Shown: positions 9,091-19,238, numbered from the stretch's first letter. The stretch: DNA of 64,000 nucleotides from WLWS01 sp965243105 (GCA_965243105.1 CBDEUC010000003.1:434001-498000), one strand, 5' to 3'. The notes: generated from the sequence alone by a model not told the origin. A program made the numbers and translations.

Positions 9091-9239
9091 TCGGCGCTTT
9101 TCAGCCGTTCTCAGCGTTAGATTAGCGGCATATTCAAGGCACCCCGTCTCGCCCGAATCCCCTGTTTTCCCTCACTGGCAGCCCCTTCCCGTGGAGGCGA
9201 GGCAATTTATCCCCGAATTGCGGGTCCAAGAGCCTGTGT

Positions 9240-9343
9240 ACATTTGATTTTTGAGCACTTTTCCACTTTCGCGTAAGTGAATTTTTTCTATATATATTTT
9301 ATAGTTATAGTATTTTTCTCAGAATTTATGGCATAGCAGACTC
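9240..9343 (+). promoter_or_regulatory. AT-rich leader of rng, probable promoter region
   Basis: The 253 bases between mlaA and rng contain no gene. The last hundred are strikingly A/T-rich, with TATATATATTTTATAGTTATAG around 9290-9311. A TTGAGC at about 9251 followed 17 bases later by TAAGTG is a weak sigma-70-like pair, and TATAGT elements lie closer to the start. A separate promoter for the rng-yhdP group is likely, but I cannot choose the exact hexamers. Confidence 0.25.
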
Positions 9344-10891
9344 ATGAGCGAAGAGATACTAATTAACGTCACTCCGCAGGAAACCCGCGTAGCCGTGGTT
9401 GAAAACGGCGTACTGCAGGAAGTTTACGTGGAAAGAACCCGTAAACGCGGCCTGGTGGGTAACATTTTCAAGGGCAAGGTATCCCGCGTGCTGCCCGGCA
9501 TGCAGGCAGCTTTTATTGATATTGGCCTTGAGCGCACGGGATTCCTGCATATATCCGACATCATCGAATTGAACGAGGATGCGGCTTCCGAGGCCGAGCA
9601 TAAAACGCTGCAGGAGACTTCCATTGACAGCATTTTACGGGAAGGCCAGGACATCCTGGTACAGGTAGTCAAAGATCCACTGGGCACCAAGGGAGCAAGA
9701 CTGACAACACGGGTGTCGTTCCCTTCACGTTTCCTGGTGTTTATTCCGGACCACGACACGATCGGTGTCTCGCAGCGCATTGAAGACGAGGAAGAACGGG
9801 AACGACTGAGGCACATCATCAGTAATTACCAGAGTGATGTTCACAACCTTGCGACTGTCCCTGCGAACAACGTGGTATTACACACCGCGGTCAAGCAGGA
9901 CAAGGCAACTCCGACCGGCGGATTTATCGTGCGTACCGCGGCTGAAGGTATTGCGGAAGACGAGATTTATAAAGACATCGATTTTCTTCGCAAGTTATGG
10001 GATTCCACCTATGTAAGGAGTGAAAACACCTACGCACCCCATGTTATTTACGAAGACCTTCCACTGGTCATGCGGACCATGCGCGACCTGGTGCACATCG
10101 ATATCGAAAAAGTGCGAATAGATTCAAAGGAAACCTACCAGCGCGTGAAGGATTTTGCGCGTCACTTTATTCCTGAATTGCTCGGAAGAATTGAGTACTA
10201 CCCGGGTGAGCGCCCCATCCTTGACCTGTATTCTGTAGAAGATGAAATTCAACGTTCCCTGAATCGCAAGGTACAGCTGAAGTCAGGTGGCCACCTGGTG
10301 ATTGACCAGACAGAAGCAATGACCACGATTGATGTGAATACCGGGGGATTTGTCGGACACAGGAATCTTGAAGAAACGATTTACAAGACCAACCTTGAAG
10401 CTTCACAGGCCATTTCGCGACAGCTTCGCCTGCGGAACCTGGGTGGGATCATCATCATTGATTTTATTGATATGCAGGATCCCGAGCATGCACGGCAGGT
10501 TCTCAGGTCCCTTGAAAAACACCTTGAGCGTGACAATTCAAAAATCACCATCAGTGAACTGACTTCGCTGGGCCTTGTGCAACTCACAAGAAAGCGAACC
10601 CGTGAGAGCCTGGAGCACATACTCTGTGAACCCTGTCCGACCTGTCACGCAAGGGGCTCAATAAAAACTGCCGAAACAGTCTGCTACGAGATTTTCCGCG
10701 AAATCACCCGCGAAGTTCGACAATTTGATGCAAAAAAGCTCCTGGTGGTTGCATCGCAGGTCGTGGTGGACATGTTGCTGGATGACGAATCAACCAGTGT
10801 CGCCGAACTGGAAACCTTTATTGGCACACCGATTGGATTCCAGGTAGAACCCCTGTACACCCAGGAACAGTACGACATTGTCCTGCTTTAA
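9344..10891 (+). CDS. rng: Ribonuclease G
   Basis: 515 residues (E. coli RNase G is 489). Endoribonuclease involved in 16S rRNA 5'-end maturation and mRNA decay, with a 5'-monophosphate preference. Visible parts are an N-terminal S1-type region (GNIFKGKVSRVLPGMQAAFIDIGLERTGFLH), the catalytic Mg-binding aspartates in TTIDVNTGGF (about Asp329) and IIIDFIDM (about Asp373), and the zinc-link CEPCPTC starting at Cys428. It lacks the long C-terminal scaffold of RNase E, so RNase G is the better call. yhdP follows after 12 bases, an arrangement common in gammaproteobacteria. Confidence 0.96.
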   Translation: MSEEILINVTPQETRVAVVENGVLQEVYVERTRKRGLVGNIFKGKVSRVLPGMQAAFIDIGLERTGFLHISDIIELNEDAASEAEHKTLQETSIDSILREGQDILVQVVKDPLGTKGARLTTRVSFPSRFLVFIPDHDTIGVSQRIEDEEERERLRHIISNYQSDVHNLATVPANNVVLHTAVKQDKATPTGGFIVRTAAEGIAEDEIYKDIDFLRKLWDSTYVRSENTYAPHVIYEDLPLVMRTMRDLVHIDIEKVRIDSKETYQRVKDFARHFIPELLGRIEYYPGERPILDLYSVEDEIQRSLNRKVQLKSGGHLVIDQTEAMTTIDVNTGGFVGHRNLEETIYKTNLEASQAISRQLRLRNLGGIIIIDFIDMQDPEHARQVLRSLEKHLERDNSKITISELTSLGLVQLTRKRTRESLEHILCEPCPTCHARGSIKTAETVCYEIFREITREVRQFDAKKLLVVASQVVVDMLLDDESTSVAELETFIGTPIGFQVEPLYTQEQYDIVLL

Positions 10892-10903
10892 TTAAGGGTT
10901 CTT

Positions 10904-13900
10904 ATGCTTCCAAGGATCTTCAAAGGGATTTACAACTTCAGCGTTTATGCCATAGGGGTGCTCGTCCTCATCGCGGCCGTGCTGGTGACGCTGGTGCGAC
11001 TGGTACTCCCGGATATTGGAATATACAGGGGCGAAGTTGAAGCCTGGGTAAGCAGCTACATGGGATACCCGGTAGTCATACACAGGCTTGATGCCACCTG
11101 GGAAGGCTGGGTGCCCTACCTTGAGCTCACCGACATTGATCTCCTAAACCGCGCAGGTACTCAACCCATTACTCACTTCGGGGCAGCACAAATTCGTATC
11201 GCACCACTTGAGACAGTATTGAAGAGACGCATCGTCCCGAAACAATTGACCATCAATGGATTTGAACTGGCTATCGCACGCCTGAGTAACGGTGCTATTT
11301 ATATTGAAGGCGTGAACATGACCGAGGTCCAGGCAACCGGCCTGAGAAATAACGAGTTGGCCGAATGGTTATTCCGGCAGGAGCAGATCAGGATTGAAAA
11401 CGCCAGCATCGAGTGGATCGACATCCAGCATGAGCAGGATCCCATTCGCCTGTCCGACGTGACACTTATGCTGCGCTCGGACGGTAATCGCCTGCAGGCA
11501 GAAGGTTCAACCAGTTTGCCCGAGCAATACGGTAAAACCATGGACTTTTTCTTTGATGCCCATGGTGACCTGCTGAGCACAGAATGGTCAGGCGAACTAT
11601 ACCTGTCTGCAAGGAACATTAATCCGGATAACTGGTACAAGAACTACCGCCCCTTCAATTTAAATGTCTCCGGCGGCAACGCCAACATCGAAGTCTGGAG
11701 TACATGGGAAAAAGCACGCCTTGCCGGCGTTGATGGAAGTCTCGAGTACAGCGATTTCGGTGCCAGCAGTGGTGACAGCAAGCTGCAGATTGACGAGCTG
11801 GCCTATAGCTTCTCTGGTGAACCCGTAAATGACAAGGGCTGGCAGTTCTCGGTTAATCTTGACCGCCTGCAAACAATGCACGGTGACTGGCCTGAAACTT
11901 CCATCATGCTTTCCGTTGAGCCAGCCACAAACTCAAAGGCCTATCGCTACACCTCGTCTTTTGACTACATCAAGCTGGATGACTTCAGCCCGTTTATCCA
12001 CAACCTCAAGTTTCTCCCTGAACAGGTCAAGGACAGGCTGGCTAATTTTTCGATAACCGGAAATCTACGGCACGGCAAGCTGATTTATGACCCGGACCTC
12101 GCACCCCGGCAACGTATGCAGTTCGACATGGAACTTGAAGACATCGAAACACACTTCGGTGACGAGATGCCTTCGCTATCCAATCTCTCCGGACATCTTT
12201 ACGGGTACCTCGATAACGGCGTCATCTCGCTGGATACGATGGACACCACCCTCGACGTCAAGCTCATGGATACAAACCCGGTGCAGCTGGAACGTCTCGT
12301 GGGTGATGTTTTCTGGCACAGGGACGAAAATGGTTGGCGACTCGAGACACCGACCCTCGAGCTACAAAGCCCGGATGTCTCGCTGAGCTTGAGTGGCAGG
12401 GTTGAAAAGCAGGTCGATGATGCCTCACCATTTATCGATATCCTGGCACAGGCGGATGAGAGCAACCTTGAATCGTTACCTGCCTACCTGCCCTACACGT
12501 CGAGGTTCAAGTTCAGGGACTGGATGAAGCGCTCCGTACTCGGCGGGACCCTGTTATCGGCATCTGCACTTTTCCGGGGACGAACATCGGATTTTCCCTT
12601 TGATGAGAACAGCGGAAGTTTTGAAATTATCGCCAACACCTCGGGAGTAACGCTGGACTATTCAAAGCTCTGGCCGCCAGTCGATAATCTCGACGCAGAA
12701 ATCATAATTGATGGCCGGGAACTGACTGCTAACATCGGTCATGGCGAAATTTTCAATGCCACCATAACCGGGGGCGTTGCCAGTTTTGCTGACATTATGA
12801 AAAAGAAAAAATTCATGGCCCTGGATGGACACGTGCGCGGGGAAACACGCGATCTTTCCCTGTTTATCGAGCAAAGTCCCCTGCAAAAAGATCCGGGTCT
12901 GAAAGAAATCGGCAGATCCCTTGAATCTGGAAGCATGGGCCTGGATCTCGACCTGCACATCCCCCTGAAACAGCCGGGGGTAAAGCCCGATATTGCAGGT
13001 AATATGACACTCAATGATGGTGTCCTTGTATCAAAATTAAAAGGGCTCAAGATCGAAGAGGTAAGTGGTAAGGTCGCCTTCACCGGGCATTCGGTCACTT
13101 CAGAAACGCTTTCCGGTAGTTTTTACGACAGGCCTGTTTCACTCTCTATTGCAGGCTCAAAACTGGACAGGGAAAACCCTCCGGCGATTAACATTGTCGG
13201 CATAGCAGACAAGGACTTTGTCGCTGACAGGTTACTTGAATACTTTCCCGCTACCGCATCACTGGAACACTATTTTAGAAACCGGCTGTCGGGAGAGTCT
13301 GAATGGGTTGTGACCATGACAAACCTGCCGCCAGTGGATGGTCGAAGCGGCGTAAAGCGTCTCGAGATAGCGTCAGATCTCAATGGCATGGAAGTGATTT
13401 TCCCTGCGCCGGTCGGTAAGCCTGCCTATATTTACCAGCCACTAAAAATCACGTCCTATCTTGGCCTTGAAAAGCCTGGGAATGTTCATATCGAGTACGG
13501 TGATTCTATTCATTCGGAACTGGTTATGAGTGCCGGCAAAAAGCTCAGCGCAATCAACATGCACCTGGGCCGTGAACAGGTACCGGAAAATTCAGAACCC
13601 GGTATCCATATCTCCGGTGAAGTGAACAGCCTCGTTGCGCAGAAATGGTGGGATGTTATCAAGGAAAAGCCCGAAACCGCCAAAAAGGGCCAGAAATCCG
13701 TGATTGACTCAGGTGTCGATATTGACCTGTTTGCCACTAACCTGGAATTACTCAATCACCTGTTCGAGAACACCAGCATTTCATTGAACAAGACCACCGA
13801 CAGCTGGGATTTCCAGCTGCAAGGAGAAAAAATTGGCGGGTCTGTTCGCGTTCCATCACGGGAAAACCCGAACAGGGAAATCAGCTTCGCACTTGATCGA

Positions 13901-14824
13901 CTGGTGATGAACAAGGACCAGCGGCAATCCTCCGGGTCTTCCGGGGAGAAGCTTGACCCGTCACAAATCCTGCCCATCGCAGGTAGCGTGCAGGATTTCA
14001 CCTTCAACGAATACGAGCTGGGTGAAATGAACCTGCATACCAGTCCGGCGATTGATGGACTGGTCGTTGATGAAATTACCTTTGCCAGGCCCGGGTTAAA
14101 AATCGTGGGTGCTGGAAAATGGAATGGCAGCACCGAGATTGATAACTGCGTCTTTGATATCGATCTTGAAGCTGGCGAAATGGAAACCATGCTGACAACC
14201 TTCAACTACGAGCAAACCCCGGTCAAGAAAGGCGAGACAACCATCACCCTGAACGCTAACTGGCAGGGTTCACCAATGGATTTTTCCCTGGACAAGATGA
14301 ACGGTTCGCTCGACATGAAGATAAAGAAGGGCCAGCTGCTGGATGTTAACCCGTCTGCAGGACGCCTTTTTGGGCTGTTTAGCCTGGCAACCCTGTCCAG
14401 GAGACTAACCCTGGATTTCTCCGATATATTTGGTAAAGGCATGGCCTTTGACAAGATCGAGGGTAGTTTTGATATTGAAGACGGCCATGCATACACGAAT
14501 GATCTGTACATGCTGGGCCCGTCTGCCAACGTGGCGATATCCGGAAGGACCGGGCTGTCAGACCAGGACTATGACCAGGTTGTCACCGTCACGCCACAGC
14601 TATCAGACAACCTTCCTGTCGCCGGCGTTCTGCTCGGCCCGGTAGGTATTGGTGTCGGTGCCGTGCTGTACCTTGCTGGCAAGATGTTTGATTCAGTAGG
14701 CGGTGGAGGACTGGATGGCATTCTCAGCTTTCAGTACACCATTACAGGCAGCTGGACAGAACCGGTCATCGAGAAAATAAAGAAAAACAGTACGGAGCAA
14801 AAGCTCTCCGAAGCCGCTGGTTAA
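10904..14824 (+). CDS. yhdP: YhdP-family AsmA-like protein
   Basis: 1306 residues (E. coli YhdP about 1266). One N-terminal membrane helix (GIYNFSVYAIGVLVLIAAVLV) followed by a very long periplasmic region rich in beta strands, with the family segments DIGIYRGEVEAWVSSYMGYPV near the start and FGLFSLATLSRRLTLDFSDIFGKG near the end. YhdP, TamB and YdbH are AsmA-like bridges that carry phospholipid from the inner to the outer membrane. With mlaA and hpnM just upstream, the segment 7526-14824 is rich in envelope-lipid transport. It lies 12 bases after rng, probably co-transcribed. Confidence 0.93.
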   Translation: MLPRIFKGIYNFSVYAIGVLVLIAAVLVTLVRLVLPDIGIYRGEVEAWVSSYMGYPVVIHRLDATWEGWVPYLELTDIDLLNRAGTQPITHFGAAQIRIAPLETVLKRRIVPKQLTINGFELAIARLSNGAIYIEGVNMTEVQATGLRNNELAEWLFRQEQIRIENASIEWIDIQHEQDPIRLSDVTLMLRSDGNRLQAEGSTSLPEQYGKTMDFFFDAHGDLLSTEWSGELYLSARNINPDNWYKNYRPFNLNVSGGNANIEVWSTWEKARLAGVDGSLEYSDFGASSGDSKLQIDELAYSFSGEPVNDKGWQFSVNLDRLQTMHGDWPETSIMLSVEPATNSKAYRYTSSFDYIKLDDFSPFIHNLKFLPEQVKDRLANFSITGNLRHGKLIYDPDLAPRQRMQFDMELEDIETHFGDEMPSLSNLSGHLYGYLDNGVISLDTMDTTLDVKLMDTNPVQLERLVGDVFWHRDENGWRLETPTLELQSPDVSLSLSGRVEKQVDDASPFIDILAQADESNLESLPAYLPYTSRFKFRDWMKRSVLGGTLLSASALFRGRTSDFPFDENSGSFEIIANTSGVTLDYSKLWPPVDNLDAEIIIDGRELTANIGHGEIFNATITGGVASFADIMKKKKFMALDGHVRGETRDLSLFIEQSPLQKDPGLKEIGRSLESGSMGLDLDLHIPLKQPGVKPDIAGNMTLNDGVLVSKLKGLKIEEVSGKVAFTGHSVTSETLSGSFYDRPVSLSIAGSKLDRENPPAINIVGIADKDFVADRLLEYFPATASLEHYFRNRLSGESEWVVTMTNLPPVDGRSGVKRLEIASDLNGMEVIFPAPVGKPAYIYQPLKITSYLGLEKPGNVHIEYGDSIHSELVMSAGKKLSAINMHLGREQVPENSEPGIHISGEVNSLVAQKWWDVIKEKPETAKKGQKSVIDSGVDIDLFATNLELLNHLFENTSISLNKTTDSWDFQLQGEKIGGSVRVPSRENPNREISFALDRLVMNKDQRQSSGSSGEKLDPSQILPIAGSVQDFTFNEYELGEMNLHTSPAIDGLVVDEITFARPGLKIVGAGKWNGSTEIDNCVFDIDLEAGEMETMLTTFNYEQTPVKKGETTITLNANWQGSPMDFSLDKMNGSLDMKIKKGQLLDVNPSAGRLFGLFSLATLSRRLTLDFSDIFGKGMAFDKIEGSFDIEDGHAYTNDLYMLGPSANVAISGRTGLSDQDYDQVVTVTPQLSDNLPVAGVLLGPVGIGVGAVLYLAGKMFDSVGGGGLDGILSFQYTITGSWTEPVIEKIKKNSTEQKLSEAAG

Positions 14825-14855
14825 CTTTTATTAAATTTATTCCTGGTTTTTAAAT

Positions 14856-15308
14856 ATGAACTGGTACGCTCATGTCACTGTCGCAGCTATTGCAGAAACC
14901 AGGGGACGCTTCCTGTTAATAGAAGAACTTTCAGAGGGAAAAGCTGTTTACAACCAGCCTGCCGGGCACCTGGAGAAAAATGAAACCTTAATCGATGCCG
15001 TTACCAGGGAAGTACTTGAAGAGACGGCGCGAAAATTCAAGCCGGAAAGTATCGTCGGTGTCTATCTCTATCCCAGTACTGAAAATGACACTACATATCT
15101 TCGCGTATGCTTCTGCGGCTCCGTCACCAAGGAACATCCGGGGCGGTCGCTGGATGACGAGATCATCAGGACCCTTTGGCTGAAGAGAGATGAAATTATT
15201 GAGCAACAGGACAAATTGCGGAGCCCACTGGTGCTACGTTGTATCGATGACTATCTTGCCGGTCATCGATTCCCGCTCGAGATGATCAGTCACATTCACG
15301 ATAACTGA
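14856..15308 (+). CDS. nudJ: Nudix hydrolase NudJ
   Basis: 150 residues, the usual length. The Nudix box GX5EX7REUXEEXGU appears as GHLEKNETLIDAVTREVLEETA at roughly 33-54 of the protein, with ETA in place of the final EXG. The preceding YNQPAG and the following LYPSTENDTTYLRVCFCG fit NudJ, a phosphatase acting on thiamine pyrophosphate precursors and nucleoside di/triphosphates. Four bases separate it from mnmA, the same nudJ-mnmA pairing seen in E. coli, which supports the symbol. Confidence 0.92.
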   Translation: MNWYAHVTVAAIAETRGRFLLIEELSEGKAVYNQPAGHLEKNETLIDAVTREVLEETARKFKPESIVGVYLYPSTENDTTYLRVCFCGSVTKEHPGRSLDDEIIRTLWLKRDEIIEQQDKLRSPLVLRCIDDYLAGHRFPLEMISHIHDN

Positions 15309-15312
15309 GCAG

Positions 15313-16398
15313 ATGCCGGAAAAAGTCATTGTCGGTGTTTCCGGGGGAGTGGATTCATCTGTAGCTGCACTCCTGTTAAAACACCAGGACTACAACGTTG
15401 AAGCCCTGTTCATGAAAAACTGGGATGAAAAGGCCGATGATGGTGCCTGCCTGTGGGAAGCTGACGTGGAAGATGCCATGCGTGTCTGTGACCGGTTAAA
15501 CATACCGCTCAATACCGTCGACCTTTCCCGGGAATACTGGGACGGGGTTTTTACGGAATTCCTTGATGAGTACCGCGCTGGAAGAACACCAAACCCCGAC
15601 ATTCTCTGTAACCAGGAAGTAAAGTTTCGTGCCTTTCTTGACCATGCCGTGGACCTGGGGGCGGACAGGATTGCCACCGGCCACTATGCCCAGGTTGCAA
15701 GGAGTGGCGGCAGGTACCAGCTGTTAAAGGGCACGGACAGCAACAAGGACCAGAGTTATTTCCTTTGTCGCCTGCAGCAGGAACAATTATCCAGGGCTAT
15801 TTTCCCCCTGGGAGAAATGCAAAAACCTGCTGTGCGTGAGCTCGCCAACTCTGCTGAACTGATTACCCATGACAAGAAAGACAGCACGGGTATCTGTTTT
15901 ATCGGCGAGCGTCCCTTCAGGGAATTTCTTTCACAATTTATTCCCACGGAAAAAGGTGACATTGTCACTGTCGACCGGAAAATCGTCGGTCAGCATGAAG
16001 GCGTACATTTTTACACCCTGGGACAGCGCCAGGGCCTGGGCATCGGCGGAGTGAAAGGCGCCAGTGATGATGCCTGGTACGTGGTATCCAAGGACACACG
16101 CGAGAATTTACTGGTGGTGGCCCAGGGACACGATAACCCGTTGTTATTCAGCAGCGAGCTTGTTGCCAGCAACATACACTGGATTAGCGGCGAGCCCCCG
16201 CAAATACCGCTTTTCTGCCTGGCCAAGACGCGCTACCGGCAGCCGGATCAGCCCTGTGAAATTATTGTAGCCACTGAAGACAGGGTGGAGGTCCAGTTCT
16301 CCTCGCCACAGCGGGCAGTCACACCGGGGCAATACGTGGTGTTCTACGATAATGAAGGCAACTGCCTTGGCAGTGGAGTCATAGACAGCACTTCGTGA
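15313..16398 (+). CDS. mnmA: tRNA-specific 2-thiouridylase MnmA
   Basis: 361 residues. Adenylates and thiolates U34 of tRNA-Lys, -Glu and -Gln. N-terminal PP-loop GVSGGVDSSVAA (8-19), catalytic cysteines in NPDILCNQE (Cys99) and TGICFIGER (Cys195), and the C-terminal barrel with FYTLGQRQGLGIGG and TPGQYVVFY. Start ATG 15313 lies four bases after the nudJ stop. Downstream is a 224-base gap containing a GGCGG/CCGCC hairpin (16404-16421) that may serve as its transcript end, then a dispersed repeat. Confidence 0.97.
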   Translation: MPEKVIVGVSGGVDSSVAALLLKHQDYNVEALFMKNWDEKADDGACLWEADVEDAMRVCDRLNIPLNTVDLSREYWDGVFTEFLDEYRAGRTPNPDILCNQEVKFRAFLDHAVDLGADRIATGHYAQVARSGGRYQLLKGTDSNKDQSYFLCRLQQEQLSRAIFPLGEMQKPAVRELANSAELITHDKKDSTGICFIGERPFREFLSQFIPTEKGDIVTVDRKIVGQHEGVHFYTLGQRQGLGIGGVKGASDDAWYVVSKDTRENLLVVAQGHDNPLLFSSELVASNIHWISGEPPQIPLFCLAKTRYRQPDQPCEIIVATEDRVEVQFSSPQRAVTPGQYVVFYDNEGNCLGSGVIDSTS

Positions 16399-16403
16399 TT
16401 GAT

Positions 16404-16500
16404 GGCGGAATGAATCCCGCCCTGCATCGCTGCTTTGTAAAATCCGCCTCCCGTAGGGTCGAGAAGTGGTACAGGGATGTACCGTTTACGAAACTAATGG
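16404..16500 (+). repeat. Dispersed structured repeat, copy 1
   Basis: Hairpin GGCGG (16404-16408)/CCGCC (16417-16421), then a small CCC-GTA-GGG hairpin (16450-16458). Next comes a hairpin GGTAC-AGGGAT-GTACC (16468-16483) followed at once by GTTTACGAAACTAA (16484-16497). A second copy lies at 32610-32676, where the same-size stem has different bases that still pair (GCGGC/GCCGC), the loop differs at one position (AAGGAT) and the 14-base tail is identical. The paired changes argue for a conserved RNA or DNA hairpin. It sits between mnmA and acnB, in the leader of acnB, and may be read into its mRNA. Confidence 0.6.
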
Positions 16501-16610
16501 ATGTAATTTATTCAACCAACATCCGTAAGTCCTTGATTTTTATTAAAGGACTACCGATTTCAGTCGAAATATCGCATAATACGCCCCCTTTTTTCAGCGC
16601 CGTAGATATT

Positions 16611-16615
16611 AGGAG
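16611..16615 (+). promoter_or_regulatory. Ribosome binding site deciding the acnB TTG start
   Basis: AGGAG seven bases before the TTG at 16623. The reading frame is open back to 16395, but nothing upstream of 16623 resembles aconitase and no such site precedes the earlier codons. Confidence 0.75.
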
Positions 16616-16622
16616 ACTGACC

Positions 16623-19238
16623 TTGTTAGAAGCTTATCGCCAGCATGTAAATGAGCGTGCCGAACTTGGTGTATTGCCAAAGCCCCTGGATGCGGAACAA
16701 ACCGCAGAACTCGTCGAATTACTAAAAAACCCACCTGCAGGTGAAGAAGATACCATCCTGGATCTTATTACCAACCGCGTGCCGGCCGGTGTTGACCAGG
16801 CTGCCTATGTAAAGGCGGGTTTCCTTGCAGCTATCACGAAAGGTGAAGCTGAATCTCCATTGATTTCAAAAACCAGGGCAACTGAATTACTCGGTACCAT
16901 GCTGGGTGGTTACAACATCGCACCGCTGATTGCCTGCCTGGATGATGCTGAACTTGCCGAGACAGCGGCGATTGCACTATCAGGTACCCTTCTCATGTTT
17001 GATGCCTTTCACGATGTTAAGGAAAAGGCCGATGCCGGTAATGAACACGCAAAGAAGGTGATCCAGAACTGGGCTAACGGCAGCTGGTTTACCGAGCGCG
17101 ACCCGCTGGCGGAAAAAATTACCGTGACGGTGTTCAAGGTCACCGGTGAAACCAACACTGATGATCTCTCCCCTGCACCGGATGCCTGGTCACGACCGGA
17201 TATTCCACTGCACGCACAGGCCATGCTGATGATGGCTCGCGATGGTATCGAACCCGATGCGCCCGGTGAAGTTGGTCCAATCAAACTAATCGAAGAGTTA
17301 AAGGGCAAGGGTCATCCCCTCGCCTACGTGGGTGACGTGGTCGGCACCGGTTCCTCGCGCAAGTCGGCAACAAACTCCGTGCTCTGGCACATGGGTGATG
17401 ACATTCCCTGTATCCCCAACAAGCGTGATGGTGGTTTTTGCCTTGGTGGAAAAATCGCGCCCATCTTTTTCAATACCATGGAGGACGCGGGCGCACTTCC
17501 CATTGAATGCGACGTGCAGGCCATGAACATGGGAGACGTGGTGGACATCTATCCCTACGAGGGTCGCGTCTGCAAGCATGGTACAGATGAAGTGCTTTGC
17601 GAGTTTGAATTAAAGACAGATATCCTACTGGATGAAGTACAGGCCGGTGGCCGAATTCCTTTGATTATCGGTCGGGGCCTGACAGAACGTGCGCGCGAAT
17701 CAATGGGACTTGGACCCTCAGAATTGTTCCGTCGCCCTGCTCCCACGGAAGAAAGCAGCAAGGGCTATACCCTGGCGCAAAAAATGGTTGGCCGCGCCTG
17801 CGGAGTGGAAGGTATTCGACCGGGTACCTACTGCGAACCAAGAATGACCACGGTGGGTTCTCAGGACACAACCGGCCCGATGACCAGGGATGAATTAAAG
17901 GACCTGGCCTGTCTCGGTTTTTCAGCCGATCTCGTGATGCAGTCATTTTGTCACACCGCTGCCTATCCAAAACCTGTTGATATCGACACCCAGCACACCC
18001 TGCCTGATTTTATCCAGACCCGTGGCGGTGTGTCACTGCGACCCGGAGACGGCATTATTCACTCCTGGTTAAATCGCATGCTGTTGCCGGATACTGTAGG
18101 CACCGGTGGCGATTCCCATACCCGTTTCCCGCTCGGCATCTCCTTTCCCGCAGGCTCAGGACTGGTGGCCTTTGCCGCGGCAACGGGAGTCATGCCGCTT
18201 GATATGCCGGAGTCCGTGCTTGTACGTTTCAAGGGAGAAATGCAGCCGGGTATTACGCTTCGCGACCTGGTCAATGCCATTCCCTACGCGGCCTTGCAGA
18301 CCGGCGACCTCACCGTAGCCAAGAAGGGCAAGAAGAATATTTTCTCGGGACGCATTCTTGAAATTGAAGGCCTGCCCAATCTCAAGTGCGAACAGGCCTT
18401 TGAATTATCAGACGCTTCTGCTGAACGTTCCGCTGGCGGCTGCACCATTCGACTGGGCAAGGAACCCATTATCGAGTACCTGCAGTCCAACATCGTCCTG
18501 CTCAGGTGGATGATCACGGAAGGTTACGGTGATGCCCGTACCCTTGAACGCCGCGCCCAGGCCATGGAAGAATGGATTGCCAACCCCGTGCTGATGGAGC
18601 CCGATGCAGACGCGGAATATCACAAGGTATTTGAGATTGACCTGAACGAGATCAAGGAGCCCCTGCTAGCCTGCCCCAACGATCCGGATGACGTTAAGCC
18701 CCTGTCCGAAGTGGCAGGCACACAGGTGGATGAAGTGTTTATCGGTTCCTGTATGACAAACATCGGTCATTTCCGCGCCGCTGGCAAGATGCTGGAGAAA
18801 ACCGATGGTGCCATTCCGACCAGGCTGTGGATTGTGCCACCAACAAAAATGGACGAGCACCAGCTGACGGAAGAAGGCTATTACAGTACTTTTGGCAGGG
18901 CCGGCGCGCGTACCGAGATGCCAGGCTGTTCCCTTTGCATGGGTAACCAGGCCAGGGTTGCGGCAAAGTCAACGGTGGTATCCACGTCCACACGTAACTT
19001 TCCCAACCGCCTTGGAGATGGCGCCAACGTCTTTCTTGCTTCCGCAGAAATTGCCGCAGTGTCGTCCATCCTTGGTCACATTCCCACCATGGAAGAATAT
19101 CTGAGCTTTGCCAGTGACATCGACACCATGGCATCCGATGTCTATCGATATCTCAACTTTGACGAGATCGAATCCTTCCAGGAAAAAGCGGGAATGGCGG
19201 CGCAGAAGCTGGTTGATATACCGGTAGTGCAGGCCTGA
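16623..19238 (+). CDS. acnB: Aconitate hydratase B
   Basis: 871 residues from a TTG start (MLEAYRQHVNERAELG). Counting from this start puts the [4Fe-4S] ligands at Cys710 (GSCMTNIG) and Cys769/Cys772 (GCSLCMG), the same numbers as in E. coli AcnB, which strongly supports the start. The HEAT-like N-terminal domain and the swivel domain precede the aconitase core, the domain order typical of AcnB. It interconverts citrate and isocitrate and, in the family, can also act on methylaconitate and bind mRNA when the cluster is lost. The 224-base leader carries a structured repeat. It converges with the unknown gene at 19389, with a perfect 20-base palindrome between. Confidence 0.97.
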   Translation: MLEAYRQHVNERAELGVLPKPLDAEQTAELVELLKNPPAGEEDTILDLITNRVPAGVDQAAYVKAGFLAAITKGEAESPLISKTRATELLGTMLGGYNIAPLIACLDDAELAETAAIALSGTLLMFDAFHDVKEKADAGNEHAKKVIQNWANGSWFTERDPLAEKITVTVFKVTGETNTDDLSPAPDAWSRPDIPLHAQAMLMMARDGIEPDAPGEVGPIKLIEELKGKGHPLAYVGDVVGTGSSRKSATNSVLWHMGDDIPCIPNKRDGGFCLGGKIAPIFFNTMEDAGALPIECDVQAMNMGDVVDIYPYEGRVCKHGTDEVLCEFELKTDILLDEVQAGGRIPLIIGRGLTERARESMGLGPSELFRRPAPTEESSKGYTLAQKMVGRACGVEGIRPGTYCEPRMTTVGSQDTTGPMTRDELKDLACLGFSADLVMQSFCHTAAYPKPVDIDTQHTLPDFIQTRGGVSLRPGDGIIHSWLNRMLLPDTVGTGGDSHTRFPLGISFPAGSGLVAFAAATGVMPLDMPESVLVRFKGEMQPGITLRDLVNAIPYAALQTGDLTVAKKGKKNIFSGRILEIEGLPNLKCEQAFELSDASAERSAGGCTIRLGKEPIIEYLQSNIVLLRWMITEGYGDARTLERRAQAMEEWIANPVLMEPDADAEYHKVFEIDLNEIKEPLLACPNDPDDVKPLSEVAGTQVDEVFIGSCMTNIGHFRAAGKMLEKTDGAIPTRLWIVPPTKMDEHQLTEEGYYSTFGRAGARTEMPGCSLCMGNQARVAAKSTVVSTSTRNFPNRLGDGANVFLASAEIAAVSSILGHIPTMEEYLSFASDIDTMASDVYRYLNFDEIESFQEKAGMAAQKLVDIPVVQA

